Virus record (IMG/VR): IMGVR_UViG_3300046167_000344
Location: 1 to 26,760 of that record
Source: a virus
Length of the DNA: 26,760 bases
Strand: one strand, 5' to 3'
In this document: one piece after another, positions 13,534-23,626 of the stretch
Layout of the letters: each line of letters begins with the position of its first letter
How positions within the stretch are numbered: the first letter of the stretch is position 1
Position numbers and translations under genes: made by a program
Notes under the pieces: generated by a model
Database searches by the model: none
What the model saw: only the letters and a program-made list of their open reading frames with translations
Told to the model about the DNA's origin: nothing

Positions 13534-15822
13534 TTATGAGAATGCCCAGCCGATAGTCGCATCGACATATCTCAAGGACAGTACGAGATAGGCTGAATCT
13601 ATTGTTAAGTCTGAAGCATCACCCATGATGTTGCTGCCGTTGCGCCCCACAATACAATCTGTGTTGCCAGCTACTTCACTGAGGCGAACCTCATCGCCTA
13701 CGCTAGGAGAGGCTGGAAGTGTAAGTGTCAGTGTTGCACCGTTGAGGTAATAGTGGTTGTCTTTAGTCGCTGTTGTACTGGTGGTGACTACGTTTGTCGT
13801 AAAGCCTACGCCTGTTAGGCCAGAACCATCACCTGTAAATGCTGTAGCGTTGACAGTACCAGTTACATCGAGCGGCTTGTTCATCGTCCACTTGTCGCCA
13901 GTAGCCGCATAGTTAAACGTAGCACTAGCCCCATCAACAGTAATACCCGCACCATTAGCTGCCGTTGCGTCAGCCGCGCCGTTAGCAATGGTTATGTTCT
14001 TGTCAGCGACATCAAGCGTAGTGCTGTTAACCGTTGTAGTAGTTCCAGAGACTGTAAGGTTGCCACTTACGACCAAACCACCTGATACCGTACCGCCTGT
14101 CAGTGGTAAGTAGCGAGCATCAGAAACTGTCTTGGTATATACGTCTGCAAGATTAAATGTTCCGTAGGCAACGTAGTCCAGAGTGTCGTTAAGCGCAGCG
14201 CCAGTAGTAAGAACAAAGTTAACGCCATCTGTCGCAGTAAAATCAGTGCCTCCAATTAGCTTCACGCCGTTCAAATACACATCAATGTAACCGCTATCGT
14301 ATCCTGTAGTTGCAAACGAAGTCTGCCCTGCCGTTGCTGTGAAGGAACCGCGTGAGCTTGTACCGTTTACAGAACTGCCAGCATTTTGGAACGAGTTGCC
14401 GTTGTAAACTTTCATCGTGTCTGTTGATGAGTCGAACCAAAGCAATCCCTCATTAGGAGAAGAGGGTTCAGAGGCTGAGATAGTGTACTGAGAAGAGAAA
14501 CTATTAACTGAGCTTATGTTGTTGCTTACGTTTGTGACTGAAGAAACATTAGTTGCCACCGTGTTTACGTTAGCAATGTTAGTCCCTACCGTTGCAATGT
14601 TTGCTGAGTTATTAATTACCGCAGTTAGGTCTGTGTTGGCGACCGTACTAATGTCGGCACTAATCCCAGCTACAGTTGTTACATCAGAGCTAATACCAGC
14701 TACAGTTGTTACATTGCCTGAGATGCCTCCAACAGCATTTACGTTTACAATGTTTGTCGCCACGACACCAATGTCGCTTGCATCCGCCGCCACGGCTGTA
14801 ACGTCTGCGGATATTCCCGCCACTGTGGTCACGTTGCCGCTGATTGTCCCGACTGTATTTACGTTAGCAATGTTATTCGCAACAACCTCAATCTCGCTTG
14901 TCGCCTCATTAAGATCGTTAGCAACAGTTTCAATCTCCGACACAGCCTCTAACAAATCGTTAGCCACTGTGTTGATATTGGTAATGTTGGAAGCAACAGT
15001 GTTTACTGCGTTAATGTTTGTTGCAACGGTTGTCACATTAGTGTTGTTTGACGCCACTGCTGTAATGTCAGTTGCGATTGGGCCAAGAGTTGCCACTTCG
15101 CTTGATACACTAGCTACCGTTGTAACATTCGCTGAGACACCCGCCACCGTAGTTACATTGGCAGACACACCAGCAACAGTTGTTACATTAGCAGATATGC
15201 CCGAAACTGTAGTTACATCAGTGCGGATTGTATTTACGTTTGTAATTGCGTCAGTCGCTGTAGTTCCGTCTTGGATGTCAGCAAGCAACGCAATATCGGC
15301 TGAAACATTTGCAATGGACTGCGCGTCTGCAATCGTTGGCCCCGCCTCTGGGTCGCCGGTTGTCTCGTTAAATGCTAAAACCTTACCAACACGCTGCTCT
15401 TTAAAAGGCAGTGTCGCGTCAGTAACAAAGTCACCGACACTGAAAGTCAGCGCGCGATCTATAGACTCACTTAATCTTTGGTCAACAAATGTAAGCTTGT
15501 CCAAGCTCTCTTCTAGGCTTTGCGCAGGAAACGGGTCATTGGGAACCAGGTCAAGTCCTTGAGTGAGGGGCTGCTCTCGAATAATGACAACAGTGACGCC
15601 AGACGCCGGTGCCGTGCCAAACACTACGTTGCCGCCCCCGACATCGCCTACGCCCGTTACAGTGTAGTCAGTTACAATCGTCTGTACTGTTTCGGTTCCG
15701 TTGCTGGCTCGAAGGATAACCGTCAGATCGTCCTGGTCGAAAACCTTGAAGCCATACGCAAAGGTCGCAAGCGACCCATTGCCGCTATAACTTGCTCGGT
15801 TTGTGCTGCTCGATACTGTCAT
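13534..15822 (-). CDS. Tail fibre protein, T7 gp17-like N-terminus
   Basis: A 762-aa fibre. Residues 1-140 follow the T7 tail fibre N-terminal domain (ASYSGNGSLATFAYGFKVFD, then VVIIREQPLTQGLDL and ESLDKL), which attaches fibres to the tail. Residues 192-442 are a shaft of decapeptide repeats with consensus near NVTTVAGISA, interrupted by two 14-residue coiled-coil-like units (287-314). Residues 445-560 hold a SEPSSPNEGLLWFD motif and a YIDVYLNGVKL domain common in fibres. The rest is beta-rich and probably trimeric. The start overlaps the preceding stop (TAATG). Confidence 0.9.
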   Translation of the reverse strand: MTVSSSTNRASYSGNGSLATFAYGFKVFDQDDLTVILRASNGTETVQTIVTDYTVTGVGDVGGGNVVFGTAPASGVTVVIIREQPLTQGLDLVPNDPFPAQSLEESLDKLTFVDQRLSESIDRALTFSVGDFVTDATLPFKEQRVGKVLAFNETTGDPEAGPTIADAQSIANVSADIALLADIQDGTTATDAITNVNTIRTDVTTVSGISANVTTVAGVSANVTTVAGVSANVTTVASVSSEVATLGPIATDITAVASNNTNVTTVATNINAVNTVASNITNINTVANDLLEAVSEIETVANDLNEATSEIEVVANNIANVNTVGTISGNVTTVAGISADVTAVAADASDIGVVATNIVNVNAVGGISGNVTTVAGISSDVTTVAGISADISTVANTDLTAVINNSANIATVGTNIANVNTVATNVSSVTNVSNNISSVNSFSSQYTISASEPSSPNEGLLWFDSSTDTMKVYNGNSFQNAGSSVNGTSSRGSFTATAGQTSFATTGYDSGYIDVYLNGVKLIGGTDFTATDGVNFVLTTGAALNDTLDYVAYGTFNLADVYTKTVSDARYLPLTGGTVSGGLVVSGNLTVSGTTTTVNSTTLDVADKNITIANGAADATAANGAGITVDGASATFNYAATGDKWTMNKPLDVTGTVNATAFTGDGSGLTGVGFTTNVVTTSTTATKDNHYYLNGATLTLTLPASPSVGDEVRLSEVAGNTDCIVGRNGSNIMGDASDLTIDSAYLVLSLRYVDATIGWAFS
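14497..15249 (-). repeat. Decapeptide-encoding repeats in the tail fibre shaft
   Basis: About 250 codons of imperfect 30-bp units encoding variants of (N/D)(V/I)TTVAGISA. Two 42-bp units encoding ANDLLEAVSEIETV and ANDLNEATSEIEVV interrupt the register. DNA identity between units is partial, so the array is old or under protein-level selection. It also creates a long spurious open frame on the plus strand. Confidence 0.8.
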
Positions 15823-18800
15823 TATCTACGACCCTCGTTTTTTAACTGCTCGACCTGCTCATATGCTTGCCGCATATTTGCATATTCTGGGTTTTCAAGC
15901 AACGCTAAGAACCCTGCTTCTATAAATTTCTGGTTTATTTTACGAAGCTCGTTTACTTTTACTTTATCTGGAAGGCCTTGATATTCTCTAGATCCAGTAA
16001 GAGCCATGATTGTTTGCCTGAAGTTCAACACCCCAAACCCCACTGTGTTAAGTGTAATTTCATTTTTTGCCAGATTTACCAAGTCAGACTGCATGCCGTA
16101 GCTGAGTTTGATTTGGCCCATTTTTTGTGGGTTAGTCAAAGGCCATTTGTTTGTTATGCGCTGCAATCGGATCAGCTCTTTTTCATAGTCTTCCAGCTCC
16201 TCACCGCGCTTCAAGCGAAGGCCTGATATGTTGCTAAACAACGCGGCGCCTGGGTTGGCGGCAAAGCTAAATTCGTCCGATCCTTTTTCGTTGCCTAGCG
16301 TATCATAGACAACAGCGTTTAAGTCGCGCTCATCCCGAATGAAGCTGTCCTTGGATTGTAGCGCGCTGATCTCTGTGACATATTCCCGAAACTTCGTCCC
16401 CAGGTCGCCCTTCGGCGTCCCGACAATAGCATAGTTTGGCGTCCCGTCTGCAAGTGAATATGCAAAAGACTCGTTTCCATCTTCGTCAATCACAGTCTTT
16501 GTTACATCTTCAATTGTATAATACTCAATGTCTTCTCTTGGCTTGACCCTTGTTGGATCAGCAAGGCGCGCAAACATGCGCTGCAATGAGCTTAATGGGT
16601 TCGGAACGCCAATTGGGCTTGCGCTTTCTGCGTAGCTGCGTGAAATTTTGGCCGCATCGTAACCATCCATAAAGGCAGTCACATCAGCAACCCCCTGCAA
16701 CATGGGCAGCTCTTTGTAATAATCCATTGTTGATAAAACCGCTGCCTGCAAATAGTTCTTCTGCAACTCAGGGTCGCTTGTCATGTTTGCTCTTTGAACA
16801 GCGTCAGCCGTAATCGCAAGCAAGCCACCAACCGGCTCAAACCCTTGGAAGCTTACATACAGTAGGGGGCCATTGGGAGCGCCAAAAGGATCGTAAAGGG
16901 GCATATCCTCTGGGAACCCTTCGCCTTTTAAGACAAAGCTGTAAGGTTGCCAGCCAGGCGGCAGGGCGTCCCGAGACTTTTGATCGCTTGGCATGCCGCC
17001 AGTGATGCGGCCATCCTGTGCGTATTGTGCTGTCTGAAACATAACAGCACTGCCAACTGTATATCTGCCAGCGGCAAGCTGCTGCGCTCGAGGCCCGTTC
17101 TTTCCAAGCAAGTCTGTTAGAGATTTGGTCGGCATGCCTGGGACATATTCCATTGTACGAAGCAACGCATTTGTCGGAGCAGTTACAAACGGCATAATAA
17201 ATCTGCCTAATAAAGTGCGCTGCAATTTTCCAGCAACCTCACCAAAAGTTCCTAGATCAGATTGCAGCGTATCAAACTTTGCCTTGTAATTTAAATCGTC
17301 TGCAACTGAGCCAGGGTCAAGCAGCATCATGCCGGCCTCATCCAAAGCCTCTTGCTCACTCATCCCTCTGCGCAAAGAATGCTGATAACGCTTGTTTATA
17401 GATGTGTAAAACTCGCCGCGTTGAGAAATTGTTTTGGTGAACTCATCAGCCGAAAGCAACAAACGAAATGGTATCCGCATCCGCTTGCCCAGCTCATCAA
17501 GAGATCTGCCAAAGAAACTGCTGTCAGACCCAGAAGTAGCTGCGTAATTTTCAATATCTAACTTGCTTGCTCCAGACGGCATTTCAGTCCGCCAAGCAAT
17601 TGACGCCGCTTTCATTGCGTCACCCCAGGCATCCGACCATCCTTTCAGCCGGAGAAGAGCGTCTTCCATGTAAACTTGATCTTCACTGATAGGCATATAC
17701 GCTTCGCCAAAAGGCTTGCGCGCTGCTCGGACAACACTGCCATACATGCCGGCCATCACTTCAGTTGGAAGCTGGAACAACATAAAAGAGGTAGTGCCAA
17801 TCACGTTTTTCATCTGAGTGGCCGGTGATGACAACAAGCCAGCCAAATAAGCCTCATGCACCATCTGCTTTGTTTTGGCGTACTTGCCAACATTGGCAAC
17901 CTGGTTAACACCCTGCAAACCATTTTCCTTTGCAGACTTTAATAAAGCAGAGGCCAATGCGTCTGTGGCCCCAGCGGCTCCACTTTCCGAAAGCAGCCTT
18001 GTGGCCTCTTCGCCAAAGCGTGTGGCATCTAGCTCCCCATCAACTCGGATCTGAAATGATTGTAATGCCCGAGCCGCTTCTGTCTGAGCGCCCTTGAGCT
18101 GCAACTGAATACCGCTGTGAATGGCAAGCTGCCTGCGGAAGCGAAGCCTGTCTGCGTCTGTGCCTTGTCCTGTTTTGATTAGCGTTGCCAGCTCTTCAAG
18201 CTTCGTCGCACTTCTTACAAGAAGCTCCCGAGATGCAACAAACATCTCTGCGGTCATGCCGCCTTCGCCTATTCTGCGAGTAAGAAGGCTGCGCGTCAGG
18301 CCAATCTCATCAGCAACCAGCCCCGCAGCGGCTCTGGCTGTTTCTTTATTAGAGATAGTGCCTCTGGTTATAGTGGCTGTCTCGCCTTTAAAGTTATCAC
18401 CAATTGCTGTAATTACAGCCAAGACATCATCAGAAGTGTCAATGTAATCAAAGTTAAAATCACCGCCGTCTTGCAGGGATTTAATGTTATTTGCTTTTAC
18501 ATCAAGGCGACTTAGAACTGCTTGGGCAACCTCATCAGAAGCAGTGCCTGTTTCAGGCTTGAAGCCTCTAACCTCTGCGTTAAGAGCTTTTTGTGCGTCT
18601 TTCCTAACATTAGTCGCGGCCAGCTCTGCTTCGGCAGCGTCATCAGCCAAAGCAGTTTGCGCGTCTTGCAGCACATCTGTTGGAGCTTGTTCGTTAATCC
18701 CAGGCGCCTTGAGGCCTCGCTCTTCAAACTTTGCCACGCCTTCTGGACTAAGAACCTGGCCGGCAAGAGCGCGCTTGGTTGCGCTTTCGGAGAATGCACC

Positions 18801-19112
18801 TTGATCTGGGACTAAGCCTGCCTCTTGTGGCGTGGGCATCCGAGGGGCAACGGACGGATCAAACGCCGGCGTTGCCGCAATTTCGTCAGGCGTCATTACG
18901 CGCGCAGCTTCAGGGCCGACAGGCTTGGGCTTAGGGGGGTTAGGACGCACATTCGGATCAAGCTTGTTCAGAAGTTTGAACAACTCGCCAACTCCTGCGA
19001 CCTGCACACCTTCTTGCTCTGGGCCTTGGGCAAACTCAGTTGGCTGACCAACCGCAGTGATGCGCTGCTTGGCTTCTTGCTCTTGTGCTACCTGGTTTGG
19101 ATCAAATGCCAT
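15822..19112 (-). CDS. Large internal virion protein (gp16-like position)
   Basis: A 1096-aa protein, the largest in the window, directly upstream of the tail fibre gene as gp16 is in T7. The N-terminal 150 residues are Pro/Ala/Glu-rich and probably disordered. Helical segments follow, and the centre contains hydrophobic stretches, notably YLAGLLSSPATQMKNVIGTT and LLGRFIMPFVTAPTNALLRT, of the kind found in large phage proteins ejected with DNA. No lytic transglycosylase motif is visible, unlike T7 gp16. It probably forms part of the ejected core. The assignment rests on size, order and these segments. Confidence 0.75.
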   Translation of the reverse strand: MAFDPNQVAQEQEAKQRITAVGQPTEFAQGPEQEGVQVAGVGELFKLLNKLDPNVRPNPPKPKPVGPEAARVMTPDEIAATPAFDPSVAPRMPTPQEAGLVPDQGAFSESATKRALAGQVLSPEGVAKFEERGLKAPGINEQAPTDVLQDAQTALADDAAEAELAATNVRKDAQKALNAEVRGFKPETGTASDEVAQAVLSRLDVKANNIKSLQDGGDFNFDYIDTSDDVLAVITAIGDNFKGETATITRGTISNKETARAAAGLVADEIGLTRSLLTRRIGEGGMTAEMFVASRELLVRSATKLEELATLIKTGQGTDADRLRFRRQLAIHSGIQLQLKGAQTEAARALQSFQIRVDGELDATRFGEEATRLLSESGAAGATDALASALLKSAKENGLQGVNQVANVGKYAKTKQMVHEAYLAGLLSSPATQMKNVIGTTSFMLFQLPTEVMAGMYGSVVRAARKPFGEAYMPISEDQVYMEDALLRLKGWSDAWGDAMKAASIAWRTEMPSGASKLDIENYAATSGSDSSFFGRSLDELGKRMRIPFRLLLSADEFTKTISQRGEFYTSINKRYQHSLRRGMSEQEALDEAGMMLLDPGSVADDLNYKAKFDTLQSDLGTFGEVAGKLQRTLLGRFIMPFVTAPTNALLRTMEYVPGMPTKSLTDLLGKNGPRAQQLAAGRYTVGSAVMFQTAQYAQDGRITGGMPSDQKSRDALPPGWQPYSFVLKGEGFPEDMPLYDPFGAPNGPLLYVSFQGFEPVGGLLAITADAVQRANMTSDPELQKNYLQAAVLSTMDYYKELPMLQGVADVTAFMDGYDAAKISRSYAESASPIGVPNPLSSLQRMFARLADPTRVKPREDIEYYTIEDVTKTVIDEDGNESFAYSLADGTPNYAIVGTPKGDLGTKFREYVTEISALQSKDSFIRDERDLNAVVYDTLGNEKGSDEFSFAANPGAALFSNISGLRLKRGEELEDYEKELIRLQRITNKWPLTNPQKMGQIKLSYGMQSDLVNLAKNEITLNTVGFGVLNFRQTIMALTGSREYQGLPDKVKVNELRKINQKFIEAGFLALLENPEYANMRQAYEQVEQLKNEGRR

Positions 19113-19117
19113 TTACT

Positions 19118-19300
19118 TCACTTCTCTTGAAACTGCTCAGGGATTCCAACTTCTTCTTCTGCGCCCAATTCTACTGTTTCGCCCATGAAAGCCAATTCAA
19201 GGTATTGGTCTCGCGTCATAGGCAAGCCAAACTTTTTCATCAGCGCGACAACACTATCGTCATTCCCAAGTTGGGGGGTTAACTCCGCCTGCTCGTTCAT
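19118..19300 (-). CDS. Small virion-operon protein (60 aa)
   Basis: A 60-aa acidic protein with a perfect AGGAGG seven bases before the ATG, overlapping the end of the preceding gene by 41 nt. The segment LMKKFGLPMTRDQYLELAFM followed by an acidic tail ending PEQFQEK resembles small acidic phage proteins of the TRENYL...AELPE kind, function unknown. It lies between two internal virion protein genes. Confidence 0.8.
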   Translation of the reverse strand: MNEQAELTPQLGNDDSVVALMKKFGLPMTRDQYLELAFMGETVELGAEEEVGIPEQFQEK

Positions 19301-21842
19301 CTACCAACCTCCTCGTTTCGTTCAAATCAATTTCGCCGTCTTTGTATCTTTGCCAGATTGCATTAACATCAGAGACATTTTTTGCGCTTTGCTTGAATTT
19401 ATCTGTAAATAATCCGCGTACCGCTTCCCAAGTTATTGATTGCATCTGCCGTGGCAGGATACCACGTTCAGCCGCTGCCCGTCTATACGCTTCCGCATAT
19501 AGTCCGTAGTTTCCAGAAACGCCTGTTTTGCTAGACCCTTTTGTTGTCCCTCTTCCTTTGACGCTCATGTTTTTAAAGTTGTGGTCAACTTCAAGAGAGT
19601 TTCCTGACAATGGGCGCAAAAGGCCAGCAGCCACAGCATGCGTGTCAATTGTTACATCACCAAACGGAGAGTTGGGATCGTATATATTGTTGTAAAAGTT
19701 TCTTACCTTATGCCGCTCACCCATTAACCTAGAGATCGTACTCACATCTCCGTTAACGTCAATTGACGCAACAGCTTTGCCGATCTCGTTTAAAGACCCC
19801 CAAGCTGCTTTGCTAGGACGGCCATCAGCATTAGTGGCCGTTTGCAAGAACTCGCCTTCAGGGCCAACAATTTTGTAGTCTGGTGAATTGTAGGTTTGAT
19901 CGTAAAGCCTGACAAACAAAGCGCGTAATCCTGATTGAACCGCAGGATCTTCGTCAACAATTTCTGCGTAAGATTTTCCCTTTATGGCTTCCAGCATAGG
20001 CTCATATTTTGGTTTATTTAAAGATGGCAATGATCTGAATGTTTGTTCCATATCATCAGCGAATTTAAAGTCTCGCTGCTTTACAGAAACATCAAGAACT
20101 CGCTGCGCCAAGCTGACGTTTTGATACCAATCTTTTTGAGGCGACAAGGCTGCAAGCGCGCCAGCAATAGATGTGTCAGGCACGTTGTACTCGCTTGACC
20201 AGCGATCAGTAATCGCCCTAGCCCCATCGTACCACTTCTGACTCCTCACCCTAGTCGCTTCAGGGACTTGATCGTGAAGGTGAAGCAAGTTGTCTGTTAC
20301 ATGAGCTATGAAGCGTTCAGATGTTTCGTCAACTCCTTCACCCTCAACGACTTTCATGTTGGGATAATCTTTAGTGATGTTTACATTAAACTCATATAGT
20401 TTTGGATCAGCCTTCATTTCTTCTAGGCCAACAATCAGATCACCTGCCATTGGGTCTTCTGTTGACGCTTTCGCCGTAGGAAGTCTGGTTGAAATTCGCC
20501 CAGGCAATCCATCAGTCACATCTGGAGCAGCCAATCTACCAGCCGCAGCAAGGCCGCGATCTACTATAGGCCCAACAGGGTTGCTAAACATTGTCGAGCC
20601 TTCTTGCGCTATGCGCTGCTCGGCCTCTGCGCCTGCCTTGATTAAAGAAGGCTCTAAGACTTTAAACCCTTTTTTCATAAGAGCTGCAATTGGCTTGCCA
20701 ACAGCAGTGGCCTCGGCAACGCCTGCTGCCATAAGGCCCAGCCCCATCAATCTTTGAAAGCTTCCACTAGCTCCATCACCCGATCCAAACGCTGACGCAA
20801 TGGAAGATGCGGCGTCAAGTGCTAAACCCGTTGTCGCGTAAAGAGGGCTAATAGGAGCGCCTTGATTGCTCTGGCTGAACATTCGATAACCTTCTTGAAT
20901 GTCCAAAGCCCCAAAAGTTCCGAAATCTGCAACACCTACCCCTAAAGGATTTGTCTCTCCCGTGCCAAATAGTGCATTAGAATACACGCTTGCAGAGCTT
21001 CTCAAAGATCCAGTTGCCGCTCTAATTGTTTCGTCAATAGTGCGGAAATTTACTTGAGCATTACGCTGCGCTGCATCTTGCTCTATTAAAGCTCTTGCCC
21101 TTTGTTCAGCCTCTTGTATGACACTAGGATCAGTTTCGTCTTCTACAGAGGCTCTTATGTTTGCTGCCTCGTCAATGACACTAGGGCTAACTCCTTGCTC
21201 CTCTAACAGCTCTGCTCTCATTCCCTCAGTCGCAAGTCGCACGGCAAGGTCTTCAACAAACCTAGTCCCTGCTTCTCTCATCGTAGGATCGCCCTCGCCA
21301 AAAACAAGAAAAGGCTCCCCGCTTGCTAGCTTCCGCGCTATTTCATCTGGAGATAAAGTTAAGTCTTCCTGCGGCCCCATAAGACCGGCGGCTTCTACAA
21401 CGTCAGGTGTGTAGCCGGCAGCGTCAAAGTCTTCCATAGTTGGCATGGCGCCGGTGGCTGCTTTGCGCTCATTGGCAAAAGAAACAGCGCCCTCTATTGG
21501 GGCAGATTCCGCTGTCGGCGCCACAAGAGAAGCCGGAGCTGTCTCCATAACCTCTGGCTGCGGCGCTGGGTAGTAGCTCTGAAACTCAGGTGTTTCAGGG
21601 CCAAACTCCATGCCTTCGATCAATATAGATCTTGGAGGATCTACCGTTTCGCCCTCTTCACCAATCTTTATGTACCCGCCTTGGGACATGGGCATAAGGA
21701 TGTCGTGCGTATTGGTCTCGGTGTTAAAGACGCTCTTCTTGTTCTTTTCAATAGCAGGGTTGATGCCAGCCTCGGAAATAAGGTTAGCTTCAAGGTATTT
21801 GTCCATTTCGTAGTCGGTGTCGTTGCCCAATAAATCTGCCAT
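19260..21842 (-). CDS. Internal virion protein with C-terminal HhH-GPD glycosylase-like domain
   Basis: An 860-aa protein in the internal virion block. Residues 1-270 are acidic and low in structure, with coiled coils at 190-260. A hydrophobic Gly/Ala-rich segment lies at about 365-390. Residues 535-815 look like an enzyme domain: WYDGAR (537-542), ALSPQKDWYQN (565-575), GERHKVRNFYNN (708-719), VTIDTHA (730-736) and QSITWEAVRG (801-810). A Lys followed by a xDTHA Asp matches the layout of HhH-GPD DNA glycosylases, where DTH carries the catalytic Asp (known). This suggests an enzyme delivered with the genome, though the domain may be degenerate. Starts in a TAATG overlap. Confidence 0.75.
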   Translation of the reverse strand: MADLLGNDTDYEMDKYLEANLISEAGINPAIEKNKKSVFNTETNTHDILMPMSQGGYIKIGEEGETVDPPRSILIEGMEFGPETPEFQSYYPAPQPEVMETAPASLVAPTAESAPIEGAVSFANERKAATGAMPTMEDFDAAGYTPDVVEAAGLMGPQEDLTLSPDEIARKLASGEPFLVFGEGDPTMREAGTRFVEDLAVRLATEGMRAELLEEQGVSPSVIDEAANIRASVEDETDPSVIQEAEQRARALIEQDAAQRNAQVNFRTIDETIRAATGSLRSSASVYSNALFGTGETNPLGVGVADFGTFGALDIQEGYRMFSQSNQGAPISPLYATTGLALDAASSIASAFGSGDGASGSFQRLMGLGLMAAGVAEATAVGKPIAALMKKGFKVLEPSLIKAGAEAEQRIAQEGSTMFSNPVGPIVDRGLAAAGRLAAPDVTDGLPGRISTRLPTAKASTEDPMAGDLIVGLEEMKADPKLYEFNVNITKDYPNMKVVEGEGVDETSERFIAHVTDNLLHLHDQVPEATRVRSQKWYDGARAITDRWSSEYNVPDTSIAGALAALSPQKDWYQNVSLAQRVLDVSVKQRDFKFADDMEQTFRSLPSLNKPKYEPMLEAIKGKSYAEIVDEDPAVQSGLRALFVRLYDQTYNSPDYKIVGPEGEFLQTATNADGRPSKAAWGSLNEIGKAVASIDVNGDVSTISRLMGERHKVRNFYNNIYDPNSPFGDVTIDTHAVAAGLLRPLSGNSLEVDHNFKNMSVKGRGTTKGSSKTGVSGNYGLYAEAYRRAAAERGILPRQMQSITWEAVRGLFTDKFKQSAKNVSDVNAIWQRYKDGEIDLNETRRLVDERAGGVNPPTWE

Positions 21843-23626
21843 TAGAACAATCCCTGATTTGCGTATCTAGCTCTTAAGACTGATTTGAAGACAGAATAGG
21901 AGTTTCTACTTCTAGCCTGTTCTTCTGCGTTTAAATCGTTGTACCAAGCATCTAATGAGCCAAGAGGGTCAGAGATGTCCGCAGTAAATCCTATCAAATC
22001 TCTTGATCTGTCTTCAACGAAGGCTACATACTCGGCTCTCAACTCTTCCCTGTAGATAGCGTCAAAATCATCTATTTTTTTCTTAGCAAAGTCGCGAATC
22101 TCAGCAAGAGTCATCGGATTGCCCTCGGACTCTCTGCGGCTATGTTCGTCCAGAAGGGCAAAGTCAGCCTGCTCAAAAGCTGTCTTAGATGCCTGGGCAA
22201 GCCTGTCATCTTTCCCGATTGCCATTTGTGCATTGTATCTAAAATGTCTGGAAATAAGCTTAGAGCCAACGGCCAAGCTTTCGTCAGCCTCGTTGAATAT
22301 TTTTGTCTTTAATGATAAAAATTCCGATTGTGACAAGAAGCCTTTTTTAGAATTAAGTTCTTGAATTGTTAACATGCCTTCTTCAGCCATCCCATGAAGC
22401 ACATGATTCACTTCAGCATCACCCTTGCCGGCAGGCCTAAAAACTTTAGGTGCTTCAGAAACTGACATGGCTTCTTCCATCGCTTCTTGCTGCGCAGGGG
22501 TAGCCCACATTTGGCGCTTTAGCCCTTCATATAGAATTACTTGAGCCTGAGATCCTGACAATATCAAATCTTCCCCAGGTTGGCGCACCGACTGAAAATT
22601 GTCGTAAAGCTTTTTCATATCAATGGGGTCTAGTACCTGCCGCAGCGTAGCCTCAGACACAGTGTCTGTGCTGTCTAAGGAAACAACAAGATTGAAAGCC
22701 TTTGTGTTTGATTTACCTGCTTCCTCTTCCCGCTCATCGTCTATTTTTTCTTGAGCGGTAAAAAACGTAGAGGCCATCTGTATTGTGTCCTGCACAACTG
22801 CATTGGCCTCTTCCGCCGGCACAGCCATTAGCATATTCAGAACATGAGGCGGCAAGGTGGAAATACCAACCATGTCTTCCGCGCTCATTTTACCACTACG
22901 CACCATTTCAATTTGGCTCAAAACTGATGAAAGACCTATTGCCTTATTTAAGTCAGTGCCTGCGTATGCTGGAACAAGGTTTTTAAAAGCCTTTGACAAA
23001 ACCTTTTGGGTGACATTGCCCATAATTTCTGGGTTCACACCGCCGTTTCTAACAGCTTGCTCAACCATAGACTGTAATTGAGACTGCTCCATAGCAAGCT
23101 CATCAGATGTAATGTCCAAGTAAGGATTGGAGTAAATAGAAACCTGCTGGTCTTCCCGAGCCTTCAGTGCAGCCTGCCTGCGCTTTTCAATCTTTAGGTC
23201 AACAACCTCTTGCAGCCTAAACTTGATAGGTATTTCCATTTGGCGGAAGCTGTTGTCAAAGTCTTGAAGCGCGTATTTGTTTTTGCCAACAGTAGATCGC
23301 ATCGTATCATAAACGCTTTTGACGCCCTGCGCATATTTAAGCTCACCGTCAAAAATGTTTCCGACATCCCTGTCTTTTTCCAACTGGCTAGACAAAGCCA
23401 TCAAGCCTTCTTTGGCTGAAAAGATCGCCTCGTTCTTTTGTGTCTCGGTAATCATCTTATAGCGCATGTTGGCATACTCACCAACTTGGTTCGCAACCTC
23501 TGTTGCAATCGCGCCCTTCTGCAATTCAGCCTGGACAAAAGGCTGGGCATTCATCCTAGCTGTGATACGGGCGCCAGGGGCTTCAGAAGTTGGACGGCCC
23601 TGTGATCTGTAAACTGGTATTCTCAT
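21842..23626 (-). CDS. Internal virion protein (gp15-like position)
   Basis: A 594-aa, mainly helical, charged protein placed between a gp14-like gene and the glycosylase-domain protein, as gp15 follows gp14 in T7. The N-terminus has ARMNAQPFVQAELQKGAIAT followed by long helices (ANQVGEYANMRYKM, KRRQAALKAREDQQVS). No catalytic motif was seen. It likely belongs to the ejected core that spans the periplasm. Coupled to both neighbours by TAATG. Family call rests on order and composition. Confidence 0.75.
   Translation of the reverse strand: MRIPVYRSQGRPTSEAPGARITARMNAQPFVQAELQKGAIATEVANQVGEYANMRYKMITETQKNEAIFSAKEGLMALSSQLEKDRDVGNIFDGELKYAQGVKSVYDTMRSTVGKNKYALQDFDNSFRQMEIPIKFRLQEVVDLKIEKRRQAALKAREDQQVSIYSNPYLDITSDELAMEQSQLQSMVEQAVRNGGVNPEIMGNVTQKVLSKAFKNLVPAYAGTDLNKAIGLSSVLSQIEMVRSGKMSAEDMVGISTLPPHVLNMLMAVPAEEANAVVQDTIQMASTFFTAQEKIDDEREEEAGKSNTKAFNLVVSLDSTDTVSEATLRQVLDPIDMKKLYDNFQSVRQPGEDLILSGSQAQVILYEGLKRQMWATPAQQEAMEEAMSVSEAPKVFRPAGKGDAEVNHVLHGMAEEGMLTIQELNSKKGFLSQSEFLSLKTKIFNEADESLAVGSKLISRHFRYNAQMAIGKDDRLAQASKTAFEQADFALLDEHSRRESEGNPMTLAEIRDFAKKKIDDFDAIYREELRAEYVAFVEDRSRDLIGFTADISDPLGSLDAWYNDLNAEEQARSRNSYSVFKSVLRARYANQGLF

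Noticed and set aside
14516-15562. Plus-strand open frame of 348 codons
   Set aside because: It is antisense to the decapeptide repeats of the tail fibre; its low-complexity Thr/Ala/Val sequence mirrors that repeat and it has no ribosome site or family likeness.
10435-15822. Diversity-generating retroelement at the fibre genes
   Set aside because: No reverse transcriptase or template/variable repeat pair is visible in the window.
15822-23626. A lytic transglycosylase motif as in T7 gp16
   Set aside because: I looked for the catalytic Glu-Ser context in all three large core proteins and did not find it.
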